Of a stretch of DNA of 64,000 nt, positions 1 to 12,889 are shown piece after piece. Within the stretch, counting starts at the first letter, position 1. Each line of letters opens with the position of its first letter. The DNA comes from Lumbricus terrestris. Taxonomy: Eukaryota > Annelida > Clitellata > Crassiclitellata > Lumbricidae. The notes below the pieces were generated by a model. That model was not told the origin of the DNA, made no database searches, and saw only the letters and a list, made by a program, of their open reading frames with translations. A program made the position numbers and the translations under genes. The stretch is from contig OX457040.1 in assembly GCA_949752735.1 (NCBI GenBank), positions 6,864,597 through 6,928,596 on the forward strand. Reading direction: 5' to 3'.

Positions 1-267
1 TCCACAGTGAACCAATTGTTGTTGGACCAGTTGATTGGTCAGTCAATCGTTCACTGGACCAGTAAGTAAATTAATTGTTAGTCGAGTAAATTAATCCGTT
101 TATCTTCCAGACAATTATATTAATTTAATTATTAGACCAGCCAATGAAGAACTCCAATTACTCAGTTGGCATTTGGCTGGCTGACAGACTAGACTGGCTA
201 ATTCGCTGTTCCATCAAGTGAGGGGGAAAATCAGCCAATATATCGGCCAGTCAATAAATCGGTCCGC
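1..267. repeat. Degenerate CAGT/CAAT-rich leader of the minisatellite
   Basis: Loose repeats of CCAGT, GTCAGT and TCAATC merge into the regular GTCA array that follows. I read it as a decayed edge of that array. No gene signal is visible. Confidence 0.5.
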
Positions 268-311
268 CAGTCAGTCGGTCGTCAGTCAGTCAGTCAGTCA
301 GTCAGTCAGTC

Positions 312-342
<31 letters not shown>

Positions 343-415
343 CAGTCAGTAAGTCAGTCAGTCAGTCACACAGACAGTCAGTAAGTCAGTCAGTAAGTAA
401 GTAAGTCAGTCAGTA

Positions 416-476
<61 letters not shown>

Positions 477-482
477 TACAGA

Positions 483-560
<78 letters not shown>

Positions 561-566
561 TACAGA

Positions 567-624
<58 letters not shown>

Positions 625-639
625 TACAGACAGTCAGTA

Positions 640-696
<57 letters not shown>

Positions 697-702
697 TACA
701 GA

Positions 703-776
<74 letters not shown>

Positions 777-782
777 TACAGA

Positions 783-848
<66 letters not shown>

Positions 849-871
849 TACAGACAGTCAGTAAGTCAGTA

Positions 872-908
<37 letters not shown>

Positions 909-914
909 TACAGA

Positions 915-976
<62 letters not shown>

Positions 977-982
977 TACAGA

Positions 983-1015
<33 letters not shown>

Positions 1016-1035
1016 AGTCATACAGACAGTCAGTA

Positions 1036-1096
<61 letters not shown>

Positions 1097-1111
1097 TACA
1101 GACAGTCAGTA

Positions 1112-1168
<57 letters not shown>

Positions 1169-1174
1169 TACAGA

Positions 1175-1207
<33 letters not shown>

Positions 1208-1223
1208 AGTCAGTCAACCAGTA

Positions 1224-1264
<41 letters not shown>

Positions 1265-1270
1265 TACAGA

Positions 1271-1301
<31 letters not shown>

Positions 1302-1320
1302 GTAGTCAGTCAATCGATCA
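268..1320. repeat. (GTCA)n higher-order minisatellite
   Basis: A GTCA tetramer array is interspersed with GTAA variants and a recurring CATACAGACA marker. The marker recurs about 12 times (near 475, 559, 623, 695, 775, 847, 907, 975, 1019, 1094, 1166, 1262). Most spacings are multiples of 4 bp between 44 and 96 bp. This means whole multi-tetramer blocks were duplicated on top of the basic 4-bp unit. Confidence 0.95.
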
Positions 1321-1454
1321 GACAGACGGTCAGCAGACGGATGTTCTGTGAATGGATCCTTTACGGATAAATCTGATGCCCACAAAGTCAATAGAGATCA
1401 AAATCACTTTTCCAAGAATTGGTTTAAAAGGGGAGTCAGCAGACATCAAGGTCA

Positions 1455-1945
1455 CGCACGGTGCACTGCGCACTGGAGGAAGGACGGACGGAAGGAACGA
1501 GGAATGGGAGAACGGAAGGACAATCGCAGAAAGCCAGATAGACACTGTCAGACGGGAGGAAGGCGGGATGGATGGAGAGAAAGATGGAGGGAGGAACGGA
1601 AGGAGGGAGGGACGAACGGACGGACGGACGGACGGAAGAAATGATGGAAGGAAGAAATTCTTATGGAAGGAAGGACGGAAGGAGGAAAGGAAGGAATTGG
1701 GGAAGGAAGGAGGGATGACAGGATGGGCGGATGGAAAGAAGGAAGGAAGGAAAGAACGAAGGAGTAACGGACGGATGAAAGGAGGAAAAGAAAGGGTCAA
1801 AGAGACGTACATGTAGTATACAGACAAACCGATGACAGATACGTTGGGGAGACAGACGGATGGGGAACTGATTGGGGGAGATGAGACGAGAGAAGAATCG
1901 GAGGGGAGGGAAGGAGGAAGGGGAGTCGGAGGCGGTGAAATCAAG
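1455..1945. repeat. Purine-rich GGAA/GGAC minisatellite
   Basis: One strand is almost purely purine, built of GGAAGGA, GGACGGAC and GGAGGGA variants. Open frames on both strands here (Arg/Lys/Glu/Gly-rich on +, Pro/Ser-rich on -) are compositional artefacts of the repeat. Confidence 0.85.
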
Positions 1946-2037
1946 CGAGCCATTGAGGACAGACGAAGAGGTATTGCCATCCCCCCAATATCATCACTCA
2001 AATCCTGTGTCGGATGCCAAAGGCCACTGCCGTTGCC

Positions 2038-2126
2038 GCTGCTGCTGCTGCTGTTGCTGATGATGATAATGATGATGCTGATGATGATGATGATAATGAT
2101 GATGCTGATGATGATAATGATGATGC
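2038..2126. repeat. (GAT)n / (GCT)n microsatellite
   Basis: A short GCTGCTGCT run passes into GATGATGATAATGATGATG. It is preceded by the words GCCACTGCCGTTG, which also stand next to the CAT array at 7.5 kb (there AGGCCACTGCCGTTGAAAAC). The two trinucleotide arrays may therefore share an origin. Confidence 0.85.
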
Positions 2127-2200
2127 CTGCTTCGACGGTTGGCATCGGTGATCCAAAGATATGGACTCAATATTAATAGAACTTGAGCACGAAACTCAGA

Positions 2201-2244
<44 letters not shown>

Positions 2245-2929
2245 GGTGATTCACGTCACAATGGGGAAAAAATAATTTTTGATTTTCTGCTGACATAGTA
2301 GATAATTTTGTTCCTTTGATCTTATTCAACACTGCAACCAAATTTCACTGTAATATATTAATGTTTACTGGGTGCTCAATGCTTCTGAAATATTACATGG
2401 GACATACATGAAGAAAGCAATGCACCTGCCATTGACCAGACCTGGAATACAGCAATGCTTAATAGATAAAGCTACAATTCTGAAAGTAAGAATTATGTAC
2501 ATAGCAAAGGCGATACATAAACAATCAAGTCTTGCTTTGTTGTTTATTATAAAGAAAACTGCTGAATTTTTATATCTATTCTGAGCTGCAACATCATCGT
2601 TATAAAGCAGGAATATGTTTCCATATTTCTATGAAAAGTGCAACTGCATATTTTAAGCTGTCTATGCATTATTCTTGGCAGCGAGAGAAAGAGAGCTAAA
2701 TGCATTTTTATACACTATTCTTAAATTAAAGTTCTTAAAATTTTCATTCCATGAGTGTTTTTTTGTGAAAATGCCATTTTTCTGAATTTTAAGTGGAAGA
2801 GTCTTTTTCACTGCTGCAACAAGGTTGAAAACAGAACTTTGGTTGATTGGAAAACCAGAAGTTACCCTTCCTATATTAATGTATTGCCTACAAGAGGCCA
2901 CACACTACAGACCTTTCTACTTTTTCATC

Positions 2930-2930
<1 letters not shown>

Positions 2931-2964
<34 letters not shown>
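2931..2964. repeat. (CAAT)n microsatellite
   Basis: A short TCAATCAATCAATC run lies inside the transposon. It is the same tetramer that expands at 27.3 kb. Confidence 0.8.
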
Positions 2965-3404
2965 TTTTTCATTGGTCCGTATGTATCACGCACACTAAGA
3001 TATAAGGCTGGAAAATAGTTACATAAAGCATAACAATGCATTGCAATTTTTTAAGAAGGCTGTGTAAAAGAGCTTGAAAATCAAGTCAATCTGAATTTGG
3101 AATAAGGCACGAATCCACAGAGCAGTTCAGTCTATAAAATGCCATAGGAAAGAGTTTAGAGATAAAGATAACAGAAGCAACGACTCTGAGTCACAAAAAG
3201 TGAGAGTTTATTTGTTGAAAGTACATCTCGTTTTTGACATTGCATTAAGTAAGGTGAACAAGTTATCAAAATTGATAAGTATAAGCAGTTTTTTTAGCAG
3301 ATCAGCAAGAATCATGAAAAATGAGCATGACTGTTGTCAATGAGGAGCCATGAGAGAGTTGCAGAGCAAAAGATGAGACAGTAAAAGCCAGGTATAAGAT
3401 AAAA

Positions 3405-3521
3405 ATGATAAGAAAATCAGCTAAACGATCTTGTTCGAGTAACCAGGAAACTAGAGACTACAAGAGCAGTGACTTGAATGATGACGAAGAGGATAGTGAC
3501 GAAGACGATGGAGAACACTGA
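3405..3521 (+). pseudogene. Short acidic-tailed reading frame inside the transposon
   Basis: ATG at 3405 and TGA at 3519-3521 delimit 38 residues. The frame runs from a basic stretch (IRKSAKRSC) into an acidic end (DLNDDEEDSDEDDGEH). Acidic C-termini occur in several transposase families, so this could be a decayed C-terminal exon of the enclosing element. There is no catalytic motif and no upstream continuation. It may equally be chance. Confidence 0.2.
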
Positions 3522-4395
3522 TAATTATGATTAAATATGTCAAGATACCAATGTACTACAAAAGCATTTGAATAATCTACTCTTCCTGAACGTTAACAGG
3601 AAGACACAGCAGCGATAAACCATTCATTCTTCAAAGCAGGATCTGCATTGGATCGCATAAACTTGTTCACTATCTTGGCAGTTACCACTGCAATTTAAGT
3701 ACATTGTTAAAATGCAGATGAAAGCTCTATATCATTTTCAACTGATCATCGCATGCCATCAATTGTCAGCAAGAGAAGAATGTGACGGAATTGTGCCTAC
3801 TGATTTAAGAAGAGACAGCTGGTGATGGAGTTTGTCATTTCAGGCAAAAAGGTGCATCTGGTTGCATGAAGGACAAATGTCACCTATTGTTTCAGGACTT
3901 GTAGTATCAGAAATCAATTTCAATTGACAGACAGACTCTGAGAGAAGAATTTCCACTGAATTTCATGTATTTTCAAGATCTACATGTGTAAACGTGAGAG
4001 CACGGATAACTGGTCCGGTGGCATGTGAATGAATTACTTGTAGTTGTACAAGGCTACAAGTCGATCAGGCAGCATAGGATTCCTGTTGAATTGTGGACTT
4101 TTCTAAGTTAATTTGTAATAGTGAATGAAGATCTGAGTTCTTATCTCCACTTTGAGTTACTAAAAACTCAATTATTTGTATCATTCAACTTTATTTAGTG
4201 TGTGCTATATCACATGGCCATTATCTCAATTTGTAACTTTGAATACAACTATATGTAAACTTTGTGCTCATTGAGCATAGCCTAAAATGCATTTGATTTC
4301 GAAATTTCTTGTATATAATTTAATCTGTACCCAAAAGGAACAAAATTAGCAACTATGCTCATTAAATTTCAGAAATATTTTTTTTCTGAATCACC

Positions 4396-4433
<38 letters not shown>

Positions 4434-4435
<2 letters not shown>

Positions 4436-6002
4436 GTATATGTATATATATATATACATAATGTATATACATGTATATTTGCCTGGTGAATTTTGTTTTT
4501 TCACCCTCACAACTCCACCCTACTCCGCCCCTACACCGTTCCACTTTCCCACCCTCTCACGATAAAAAGAACTAATATGCCCATATGCTTTGAATGACCT
4601 TCCTCTCTTCCATGTGCTTATGCCTGAAGTATCCTCGTCGCATATAGATGTACGCGTTACATTTCTCCTTCCCTGGAGCTTCTGCACTGAGACCGCCACC
4701 GAATAGGCGCTTCATAAATGTCGAGATATGACATTAATTATTTGTTGCCATTGTGATCATTTTTTTACCTAGCGATAATCAGTTCAACATATCATTTTTT
4801 TATTATAATTGACAATCGGCTTGATACGTGTTTGACGACTTTGGTCACGCCCAGGGGCAGAATGACGTCAAAAATGACGTCGTGAAAAGAAAGCGAGATA
4901 GGCTTCAGACTCATATTGCATACGACCGTACGTGGCGTTTTAATTTCGCGTTATTTTTCGCATCGAAATTCAAAATCTCCATAACTCGAGATTTTTGTGA
5001 ATTGGGAGATGAAAATAGTCGCGTTGACTTACAAAATCGCAGCAGAAGATTTTACTAAATGTTTCGTTACCCAAAAGCACGAGGTTTCAGAGCCATTCTT
5101 GGGACATACGTAATTATATAGGCCTGCACACGGACGAACAAACTTTCTGAGTTATAATTTAGATAATTATATACAGGACTGATGAGAGAAATTCAGAATC
5201 GGGCAGAGCAATCACAGGTGCTAAACTATCTTAATGTTTTATGGAAAAAAAGCTATTGGAAACAAATTGGAATAATGACAATGCGAAAATGAGCCACTAT
5301 TTTATATGGTTCAATAGGATATTATTCAGCTGTTGACTTGAAGTTTAAACTGATTGAAGTTAATTCTCTGAAATACTACAAATCACAAACTTTGAATATA
5401 TTAGCCTACCTAGCCCGGGCCCCTCAAAGTCGCTGGGCCCCTAAGCATTTGCCTCCGCCCCTCTTGGGACCTTGTATATAGTATATAATTATATTATATG
5501 ATGTGTACATTTATATTTCATATATATTGTATTATATATCGTATATGTATATATTGCATATATCATTGTGTAAGTCGGTATGCTTGTGTGCGGTTGTTTC
5601 GTCCACCTGCCGTTGACTAGCAATCCATTTGCACTGCTGCACAACAGCGAAGAGCACGCAAACCGTGTAGAAGCTGGATTGAGTTGACGGAGAGCGGTCG
5701 TTGATGGTGATGCACACCTCCTCCTCCTCCTCCTCCTCGCTGGCGGCGCACACCTCCTCCTCTTCTCGTCGTGTCGCTCAGCAATGATGGAGAATTGGCG
5801 CCAATGAATTGTAAGCCAGCCTCTGAATGCGACGGATAAATTCATCACCGGATTATCTGGATTTTCTTCGGATGCTCCGCGTAGAATAGAATCATTATGA
5901 GAAGATGATTTCACTGGACGTAAGTATCCGTGTCAGTTTGTGTTTTGATATATGCATCTTTGTGTAAGTGTGTATGTGTGTATGTGTGTGTCTGTGTGTG
6001 AA
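4434..6002. other. No recognisable gene; AT-rich with small repeats
   Basis: The interval contains a TA/TG-rich patch (4434-4480), a G+C-richer patch with GACGTCA words near 4865, a fragment rich in GGGCCCCT near 5415-5465, and a (CTC)n run at 5718-5740. Reading frames are short and unrecognised. Confidence 0.5.
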
Positions 6003-6222
6003 TTTATGTATGTATGTATGTATGTATGTATGTATGTATGTATGTATGTATGTATGTATGTATGTATGTATGTATGTATGTATGTATGTATGTATGTATG
6101 TATGTATGTATGTATGTATGTATGTATGTATGTATGTATGTATGTATGTATGTATGTATGTATGTATGTATGTATGTATGTATGTATGTATGTATGTATG
6201 TATGTATGTATGTATGTACGTA
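6003..6222. repeat. (TATG)n microsatellite, about 220 bp
   Basis: A nearly perfect GTAT tetramer array of some 54 units. The apparent Met-Tyr-Val-Cys and Tyr-Ile-His-Thr proteins on the two strands are repeat shadows. Confidence 0.98.
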
Positions 6223-6800
6223 TGTGTGTATATGCAGTCATTGATGTATTCTATTCATGGGTCCGACTAGCAGAAGACCGCATGCGCCCTGGTTTGGACC
6301 TGTTAGACCTACAACAGAGGCCACGAATGCTATCATGGTTCTCAAGGATTCGGGTGTTTAGCTTAATTAGCAATCACGGTCTCCTTTGAAGAGTTTTTAC
6401 AGCTGCACATCACCAGTCTCCATTTACATCATCCGTACGAAATCATTCCCAATTGGATTACAATTAAACATTTTGACTATTTTTAACCCCACAAAAACCC
6501 TTAGAATTATAGATGCACAAATTCTATAAGAACTGCATTTGTTGTGTAGGACTGCACGATAAAAAGCCTTTTAAACAATAATAATTTTAACCGGGTTGCT
6601 AATAATTTTGAAATTTTGGCGAAACATCGAAATGCTATAATATAATGCACTAGAAACTAGAATACAATGCAATATCATTTGATGCAAATCAGTACCATTT
6701 GATGCAATGCATTATCAATTGATGCAATGCAGTAACATACGGCTCAATGCAATATAATAGAATAACGCCAAAATGGAAACCGCACCGTCTGACACATTTC
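6223..6800. other. Unique-looking AT-rich DNA, no gene
   Basis: A cluster of ATGCAATGCAnTA-type words (6655-6750) is the only visible structure: a short degenerate tandem repeat of about 25-30 bp. Confidence 0.4.
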
Positions 6801-7246
6801 CTGTCACGAAATAGAGTATCCCCCGTATTAATTGTAACCCCCAAATTAAAAAAGTCGAAAAAACCGTTTCGGCGTGTTTTTTTTGGCAAATTAATTTTCA
6901 TATGCTTTGTTTTGAACAATGACACTAACAGGAATGTTTATTCCTACTAGATAATTTGTTTTGCTCTGTTTTTAGGGCACTTAAAACTTTTAAAACGATT
7001 AAAAACACCCAGAGTCACTAAATAAATTCGAGTTACCTTTATCTGAGCATTGCCTAGGACACTTGAAACAATTAGTCACTTTAAATTTTGATTACAGCAT
7101 AATTTTTTTTATTATGCGCATTTTTTACAAGAGGGGATAGAATGGTCTTTCCCCCCAGATAGTATAGACCGGTTAATTCCATCCGGGGGAAAGATTAATT
7201 CATCCCCCCGGATAGCTTTCAGAGGGGATACTCCGTTTCGTGTCAC
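6801..7246. mobile_element. MITE copy 1, terminal repeat TGTCACGAAAnnGAGTATCCCC
   Basis: The left end at 6802 (TGTCACGAAATAGAGTATCC) is an imperfect inverted match of the right end (GGGGATACTCCGTTTCG then TGTCA). A second copy of the whole 0.45-kb sequence lies at 47849-48305, which confirms a mobile unit. The right part has nested inverted G/C blocks (CATCCGGGGG and CATCCCCCCGG) around TATAGACCGGTTAA. It encodes nothing. CCGG stands outside the right terminus here and outside both termini of copy 2. Confidence 0.75.
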
Positions 7247-7289
7247 CGGCTGCAAAAACAGGTGTTTTCTCTAATCGTCCGAACCAGTC

Positions 7290-7510
7290 TCATATCATGT
7301 CTTTGATTGGATCTTTATTCCCAGCGGATCAATAACCACTGAAGTTACGACCTAGATTTTCTCCGATTCATTTGGAAAATGCTTCTGGTAAACACACTCA
7401 TCCGATGATGTTTTCGTAAGATTCCTTGGAATGAACTGATTTGGGCATCGAATGTTGATGATGGAAGAATTTCAGGATAAACCCTACCAAATCTAGGTAT
7501 GTCTCTATCG
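7290..7510. repeat. Dispersed block, copy 1 (GGATC...CCAGCGGATCAAT)
   Basis: Words such as TTTGATTGGATC, TTCCCAGCGGATCAAT, TTTGGAAAATG and CTCATCCGATGA recur in the same order at 28848-29110 and 39468-39770. In those two copies the block directly follows the 29-bp minisatellite, so it is a sub-block of the larger host module. Confidence 0.65.
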
Positions 7511-7611
7511 GGTGGATGGATCTAAAGTTTGACGACGAATTAAGGCCACTGCCGTTGAAAACATTCTTTGGCTTACTACAGCTCTGCCAAAACGAATGAA
7601 ATAGTCATCAT

Positions 7612-8088
<477 letters not shown>

Positions 8089-8169
8089 TTATTATTCGCC
8101 ATGAGCATTGAGTATTGATCAGTGTGCTCGCAAGTGCCCAGCATCAGCCTCGTTAATTACATTAGGAGA

Positions 8170-8560
8170 ATTTTATAGTCTTAAATAAAACTTTGGACGA
8201 TTTAGTAATAATTGTATGGCCCGTGTAAAGCGTTTTGAAGGTGTACAAGGATGCGCTGCTTTCTACACTGCGTAGCTGTCAGGGCTGTAAACGGTGACCT
8301 CGCCTTATTCACTGTTAAGGACGATTTGCATTGAAACCTACAGACGTGATCAGATTAACACAGCAACTTTTACAGATACAATGCAAACGTTTATTTCCAG
8401 TTTAATTGTAGAGGTACATTTACAGATTCCATGTAAACGATTATAACCTGCTTAGATGCAGTGGTGCTTTTTCAGGTTCAATACAGACGTAGCTTATATT
8501 TCCAGTCATATCAGTTCGTCAATTTTTTGCTAATTCATACCGTTTAATAAATTAAAGTAC
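8170..8560. repeat. Decayed copy of the host module
   Basis: CGTTTTGAAGGTGTACAAGG at 8229 is followed by GCGTAGCTGTCAGGGCTGTAAAC, a TTATTCACTGTTAAGGACGATTTGCA block, and degenerate 29-bp TTCAATGNAGACGTACAT units to about 8500. The block order matches the 531-bp unit at 36.8 kb. Confidence 0.65.
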
Positions 8561-8734
8561 CAAGGCCTTAGCCAGGATTTGGGATTGGTGGGGCTGTTTA
8601 CTCGATCTTGAGGAAGCTTGTGAGCACCTGACTATCAATGGGGTTTGGAGAAACGTCGTCATATGAAGATTTGAAGAGCCTTTATCAGAACTTCATCACC
8701 TACCCAACAGATCCAATCAGATGCGAAACATCAT

Positions 8735-8764
8735 CATTCATCATCATCATCATCGTCGTCGTCG

Positions 8765-8799
<35 letters not shown>

Positions 8800-8809
8800 G
8801 TCATTGTCA

Positions 8810-8868
<59 letters not shown>

Positions 8869-8897
8869 ATCGTCATCGTCACCGTCATCATCATAAG
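8735..8897. repeat. (CAT/CGT/CGTCGC)n array
   Basis: A second CAT/CGT array, with an inner GTCGCC hexamer expansion near 8825-8870. It is the same repeat class as 7612-8085 and 19010-19196. Confidence 0.95.
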
Positions 8898-8928
8898 ATG
8901 GTTATTACACAGTCACATTAATTAAACA

Positions 8929-10500
8929 TTAACCCATTTACCGCCAACGTTGCGAAAACGCAACGTACTACTTAAAAATTGTGAAAAAATTAACAACGCG
9001 AGAAAACTGCACAAATACATTTTGTATTACTTAATGGGTGTTTACTAAGTATGATGTTACTAAATATAATATTATTTATTGTCATCTTATATTTTTTGGA
9101 ATTTCTCAAAATTTGGTCTTTTTGCCGTCTGCTTAGGAGTTTTGTTCAATAATTTTTTTCTCTCATTACACGGTAATATTTTCGAGAAGCGAAGCTGTCC
9201 GATTGGAATACTAATGTAAATAATTAACGTCATTTGTTTATTAAATGTTCATCTCAATGTATGCTGAAACCGTAATCTGCGAAATTTCAATGTTGCGTTT
9301 TCGCAACATCGGCGGAATGCGCTATGCGAATTATGTTGCGTTTTCGCAACTTCGGCGGAATACGCTATACGCCATTATGGCACGTACAATACATGTAGTA
9401 ACTCATATAAACTTACAATGAACTTTCGATTGCTTACAAAAAAAAACTACCTGGGGTACTCGGCGTTGCCCAGGAAATTTCGGGTTTCCCCTCCAGTCCT
9501 CCACCAGCCCCACCAGAACCAACTACGGGGCGGAGTGCACACCCAGCCTCCAGACAGCCCTACCTCTCTGGAGTATCCGGCGTTGATGCAACTCGGAAAG
9601 CTTCGACTTTTCCCGCCCTCGTCACTACCCTCTACTCACCACCCCGCCATCTCAACCCCATCTAGTTCCAGGCTCTCCCACACCCCACCCCACCCCATTT
9701 CGTACCCATCCAGCCCCACCCCTACCATCCACGCCTGCCCCCGTCCTAACATGCTTTCACCGCTCTGCTGTCAATAGTATTATTCAGTACATTTAGGTTT
9801 GTGACTACATTGTACTAACACCAACCGCCATCACCCACCACCCCACCACACCACCACACCCCACCTCACCAGTCACCACCTATACAGCCTCTCCCACCCA
9901 CGGAGTCCCCATCCTCTCCGCGAAAACAGGGGCGCCCCGCAAAGTTTCTACTTCTCCTCTGAAGTAACCGGCGCTACCCATGAAATTTCGAGGTAGAAGT
10001 TTTGGTTCACCCAGAAACCCAGCGCCCACCCCAACCCTTGGTGGGCGGGGTGTTTCCTAATGGGCGCGAGGTCACCGGGGGCACTCGGTCTAGCTGTCAG
10101 GTTAAGATTATATTATATGAGACTATGGCGAAGATGTGGAAACAGCGATATTTGTTCTATTTTCCGGCCGTCAACCCCCCCCCCCTACAGTGAGGGGTAA
10201 AAGCCAGTCTCCCCACTTGATGACCCTGTTCAGGTGCAAAGTTTCGTGTCAATAACTGCGAAACTGCATGTGGGCGTACAATCTGGAAAACACATATACA
10301 TACATAGTCACAGTCACCTTTATAGGCATAGATAAAGTTCACCTTTCCTGCCGTTGTTGCGAAAACGCAACGTCCTGAAACTAGGTCACTACAAATAATG
10401 TAAATAAAATTGCACTCTCAGAAGTCTATTGGCATCATATTGATCATATACTGCAGCTTGATACAGTGGCTCTTTCTCATAGCGGCGGTAAATGGGTTAA
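8929..10500. mobile_element. TTAA-flanked piggyBac-like element, non-autonomous
   Basis: TTAA at 8929-8932 is followed by CCCATTTACCGCC. The right end is GGCGGTAAATGGG followed by TTAA at 10497-10500. TTAA targets with TIRs starting CCC are the signature of the piggyBac superfamily. Four copies of the dyad GTTGCGAAAACGCAAC (or its TTTT form) lie inside near both ends (8949, 9292, 9335, 10356). No transposase is visible. About 0.87 kb of G+C-rich foreign sequence interrupts it. Confidence 0.8.
9445..10320 (-). mobile_element. Helitron-like insert within the TTAA element
   Basis: Read on the - strand, the left boundary resembles the Helitron 3' end at 13012: CTGGGCAACGCCGAG, then CCCCAGGTAG before a T. 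Inside are two more degenerate copies of that end (near 9575 and 9968) and long pyrimidine-rich CACCCCAC tracts. The right part (10090-10290: TCTAGCTGTCAGG and TGTCAATAACTGCGAAACTG) recurs at 20660-20710. The insert encodes nothing. The assignment is tentative because the terminal CTAG is not intact. Confidence 0.45.
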
Positions 10501-11299
10501 GGACTGTTAGTCCGATCATTTGTAAAAATTTAACATAGAAATAATACCCTCAAATTTTAATTACCTCTTTTTTTACATGGTGTGTTAGTAAATACATTAC
10601 ATCATTTTATTTTCACATGCCTTCATTTGGGGAGAGGTGCTCAAACACCCAAAACACCCCATAAATACGGCCAATATTTCGTTCGATATAACTTCACTCT
10701 ATTTCGACAGACTATTATAATACATGCGCTGTTTTGTGTACGGCCTATCAATACTAAAACAATAATCTTTCCATATTAATGCACTCAATACGCCTCACTT
10801 ACGTGATAAGCATTCATATACGCTAAGATCGAATCGGATAAATTGCAATATCATTATATCTGACCACTGACATCTTTATTGGCGTTGCATGCAGTATAAT
10901 ATTGTCCGCACCGATGTAGTTCCTGAAATTGCCGCCACGCTTGTCTTGACGCATCAGTCTTAATGACAATGAAACTGGAGATATTTGGCAATCTCTTTGA
11001 ATCTGTCTTTTTACGTGGACGTCGGTTACGTATCGCAAATCCGCATGAGATATTTTGATGCAATACTTGTTTAATGCAGTGCAGACGTAATACTTCGTAT
11101 ATATAGAACAGTTCAAACTTCGACAGTCAACAGTCTCCAGAATTGAAACATACATGTGGGCCTAAGTTTATTCTACGCATGCAAACAAATGTTGTTTTTT
11201 TCATTTCGCTGATTCACTTAATATTTTTAACTTTAAAATAATAATATCACTAACGTTTCTTATAATCGCTCACATAGACAATGACGCAAGTACAAATTA
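10501..11299. other. No gene or repeat recognised
   Basis: AT-rich sequence with only short frames. A 110-codon - strand frame (10823-11155) has no motif I recognise. Confidence 0.4.
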
Positions 11300-11515
11300 C
11301 CCAATTCACTCACTCGTTCGTTTCATTCATTCATTCATTCATTCGTTCATTCATTCATTCGTTCGTTCATTCATTCATTCATTCATTCACTCATTCTTTC
11401 ATTCATTCATCAATTCGTCCGTTCATTAATTGATTCACTCATGCGTTCATGAATGAATGAATGAATGAATGAATGAATGAATGAATGAATGAATGAACGA
11501 ATGAATGATTTAATT
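11300..11515. repeat. (TTCA)n followed by inverted (TGAA)n
   Basis: About 130 bp of CATTCATT/CGTTCATT units turns, at GCGTTCATGAATGAATG near 11445, into the reverse-complement AATG array. Together the two halves can form a large foldback. Confidence 0.9.
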
Positions 11516-12889
11516 TATCCATTCATTTGTTCAGTCATCATTCATTCAATTTATATTTGACCGTAGTGAATTTTAGACGCAGGAAACGAGGAAAAAGAGA
11601 GAGTTCATTATTCAATATTATAGACCTATACGGTGGCTAGCAAGATAGTAAATAAATTATGCAAGTGTTTCTACGCTCAAAGCATTATTGCATACTAGAT
11701 CTGTCACCAAATGACAAATGAAACTAGACAGCATGGGTCTATGATCGCCTCACTTGGGAGCGCGCTTGGGAAGTGCTTGAAACGCACTTTATTACATTTG
11801 CATGACCGACATATTTTTTCTCTCAGGTTTTTCACGACTTCTCTGCGATATCCTGTTCATTATTAATGCGCATTCATTTCCCCGCGTTCATTTCCGTACC
11901 TTTGTGCTTTTTGCGGACGTTGAATTGCTGCGCAGCGGGACTCTATGGACAATTGGAACGAGTCTTTTTATGAAGCGGAGAGCTTCGTGTTCGAACTCAT
12001 CCCTTGAAAACGGTTAACGCGTATAATACGGAACCCTGAACGAGTACAGTAACTGCTCTCTTGCGCGTCATCCTGGTTTGGAAATAGGCGTAGAAGCCCA
12101 AAAAACGCATAAGCTTTTACATGTTTCTTTTATTCGCTCCTTCGTTCCTTCGTTCAATCACATAATAATATCTACACTTATAAAGCATAGTCATTATTCT
12201 GTTTGTATTTTTTCTCTTTGTATGGATGTATTTTGAATTTCTCGCCAGAGCCTGCTCGGAAATTACAGCGATTCGTTTTACCAAAATTTTCAAACTGATT
12301 CTTACCCAAATTTGACGTTTAACGCGACTATTTTCAGCTGTCAATAAACTTTATAGCCCGAACTGTCAACATTTTAACTTCACACGCGATAAGCGATTCG
12401 AAAGCCATTCGCGTTCATCGCCTCCATGAATCCTACAACCAATGGCATGACGGTTTGAGATCACGTGATATTTACTTATATCGAAAATATTTCTTATGAT
12501 TATTCTGGTCTTATTTCTTCTGATCAACTCGGCAAAAACATAAAGAAAGCGATCCAAAAATCTTTCCATATTTTAAATTTCGCTGTTATAAAAACGATCG
12601 TTGGCTTTATGTTCACTAAACTCATGACGTCATTATTTTAAGCTCAAATCTTTACGCCGCGCAGCAAAAAATGTTATGGACGCAAATAATGCGAACATAA
12701 CTGCAAATAATTGGAAAAAATTAGCGTAGATTTCAAAACTTCCTTTATCGAACAATTTATGAAAGAAGCACGTTGCGGTGAATGGTAGCGGCTTTTCAGA
12801 AAAAGCCGTTTTTCTCAGTTACGTGTTGAGTGGACATAACGGATTTAGCTCTTAAATTATCGACCAGACATGTACACCTAGCGGAGAGG
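11516..12889. other. No gene recognised
   Basis: Mixed AT-rich DNA. Candidate frames at 11802-12017 (+), 12117-12344 (-) and 12366-12569 (-) are below 80 codons and carry no known motif. The 3' part probably belongs to the Helitron that ends at 13012, but I could not find its 5' end. Confidence 0.35.

Larger units (their letters stand above)
2241..4399. mobile_element. TA-flanked DNA transposon, 2.16 kb, 13-bp TIRs
   Basis: The segment begins TTAGGGTGATTCA at 2241 and ends with its exact reverse complement TGAATCACCCTAA at 4399. Both ends abut TATATA runs (2202-2240 and 4400-4433), so the element split a TA microsatellite and the target duplication is TA or a multiple of it. The interior is AT-rich and has no long open frame. 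A 39-codon acidic-tailed frame (3405-3521) may be what remains of its protein. TA targeting fits a Tc1/mariner-like or other TA-inserting superfamily. I do not recognise the family. Confidence 0.7.

Noticed and set aside
5933..6389. Met-Tyr-Val-Cys and Tyr-Ile-His-Thr repeat proteins
   Set aside because: Pure products of the TATG array on both strands.
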